Origin: Hyphomicrobiales bacterium
GTDB lineage: Bacteria; Pseudomonadota; Alphaproteobacteria; Rhizobiales; Beijerinckiaceae
Assembly: GCA_025363375.1 (NCBI GenBank)
Contig: JANYDZ010000625.1
Span: 1-21,906 of the forward strand
DNA length: 21,906 bases
Reading direction: 5' to 3'
Shown: piece after piece, positions 21,873 through 21,906 of the stretch
Numbering within the stretch: the first letter of the stretch is position 1
How the letters are laid out: every line of letters starts with the position of its first letter
Translations under genes and position numbers: made by a program
The notes under the pieces: generated by a model
Databases searched by the model: none
Seen by the model: the letters and a program-made list of their open reading frames with translations, nothing else
Told to the model about the DNA's origin: nothing

Positions 21873-21906
21873 ATGATCGAAACTTTTCGCCGCGGGCGGG
21901 AATTTC
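21873..21906 (+). CDS. Possible start of a further gene (truncated by window edge)
   Basis: An ATG at 21873, 16 bp after the Bug stop, opens a frame that reads MIETFRRGREF up to the end of the window. A weak purine stretch (CTGGAA) precedes it, as for other genes of this run. Eleven codons are not enough to identify a product or to be sure it is real. Confidence 0.25.
   Translation, partial: MIETFRRGREF

Noticed and set aside
1..21906. tRNA, rRNA, CRISPR arrays, insertion sequences, phage genes
   Set aside because: No cloverleaf, array periodicity, transposase, integrase or terminal inverted repeats were recognised.

Overview
The window is GC-rich bacterial chromosome (roughly 60-65% G+C by eye). 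It is densely packed on both strands and looks like an alphaproteobacterium, most likely Hyphomicrobiales. The reasons are the expansion of Bug/TctC-type periplasmic binding proteins, an HAAT-type liv operon, a SoxC/SoxD-like pair, and a murI/trmJ region of the kind I recall from that order. No RNA gene, CRISPR array, insertion sequence, prophage or integrase was seen. The species cannot be named from sequence alone.

Layout. (1) 3-3556, plus strand: the end of a branched-chain-amide/amino-acid binding protein followed by livH, livM, livG and livF. The last three junctions are 4-nt ATGA overlaps, giving a complete ABC importer. (2) 3569-5889: a divergent pair consisting of an atypical Bug/TctC-like receptor (minus) and an NMT1/SsuA-like binding protein (plus). 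They are separated by a 290-bp intergenic region with repeats, and neither has its membrane partners nearby. (3) 5917-15257, minus strand: eight consecutive genes read from high to low coordinate. They are trmJ (tRNA methyltransferase), a membrane-anchored alpha/beta hydrolase, a Bug receptor, a large membrane-anchored serine-hydrolase-like protein of unknown role, murI (glutamate racemase), a CurA-type NADPH oxidoreductase, and two Bug receptors. The last two are joined by a perfect hairpin that covers the second gene's ribosome-binding site. (4) 15484-17347, plus strand: a SoxC-type molybdenum sulfite/sulfane dehydrogenase overlapping a monoheme SoxD-like cytochrome c. (5) 17533-21856, plus strand: an MFS transporter, an SGNH/GDSL hydrolase, a class II aldolase/adducin protein and another atypical Bug receptor. 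A possible further gene begins at the right edge.

Functionally this is mostly uptake and catabolism of small organic acids, amides or amino acids: seven solute-binding proteins of three families in 22 kb, five of them Bug/TctC-type. Mixed in are housekeeping genes (murI, trmJ) and a sulfur-oxidation enzyme. I found no clear new multi-gene system. The best leads are the hairpin-coupled Bug pair, the divergent Bug subfamily (three members here), the orphan SoxC plus one-heme SoxD module, the unassigned ~810-aa membrane hydrolase, and a 14-bp element shared by the two divergent intergenic regions.
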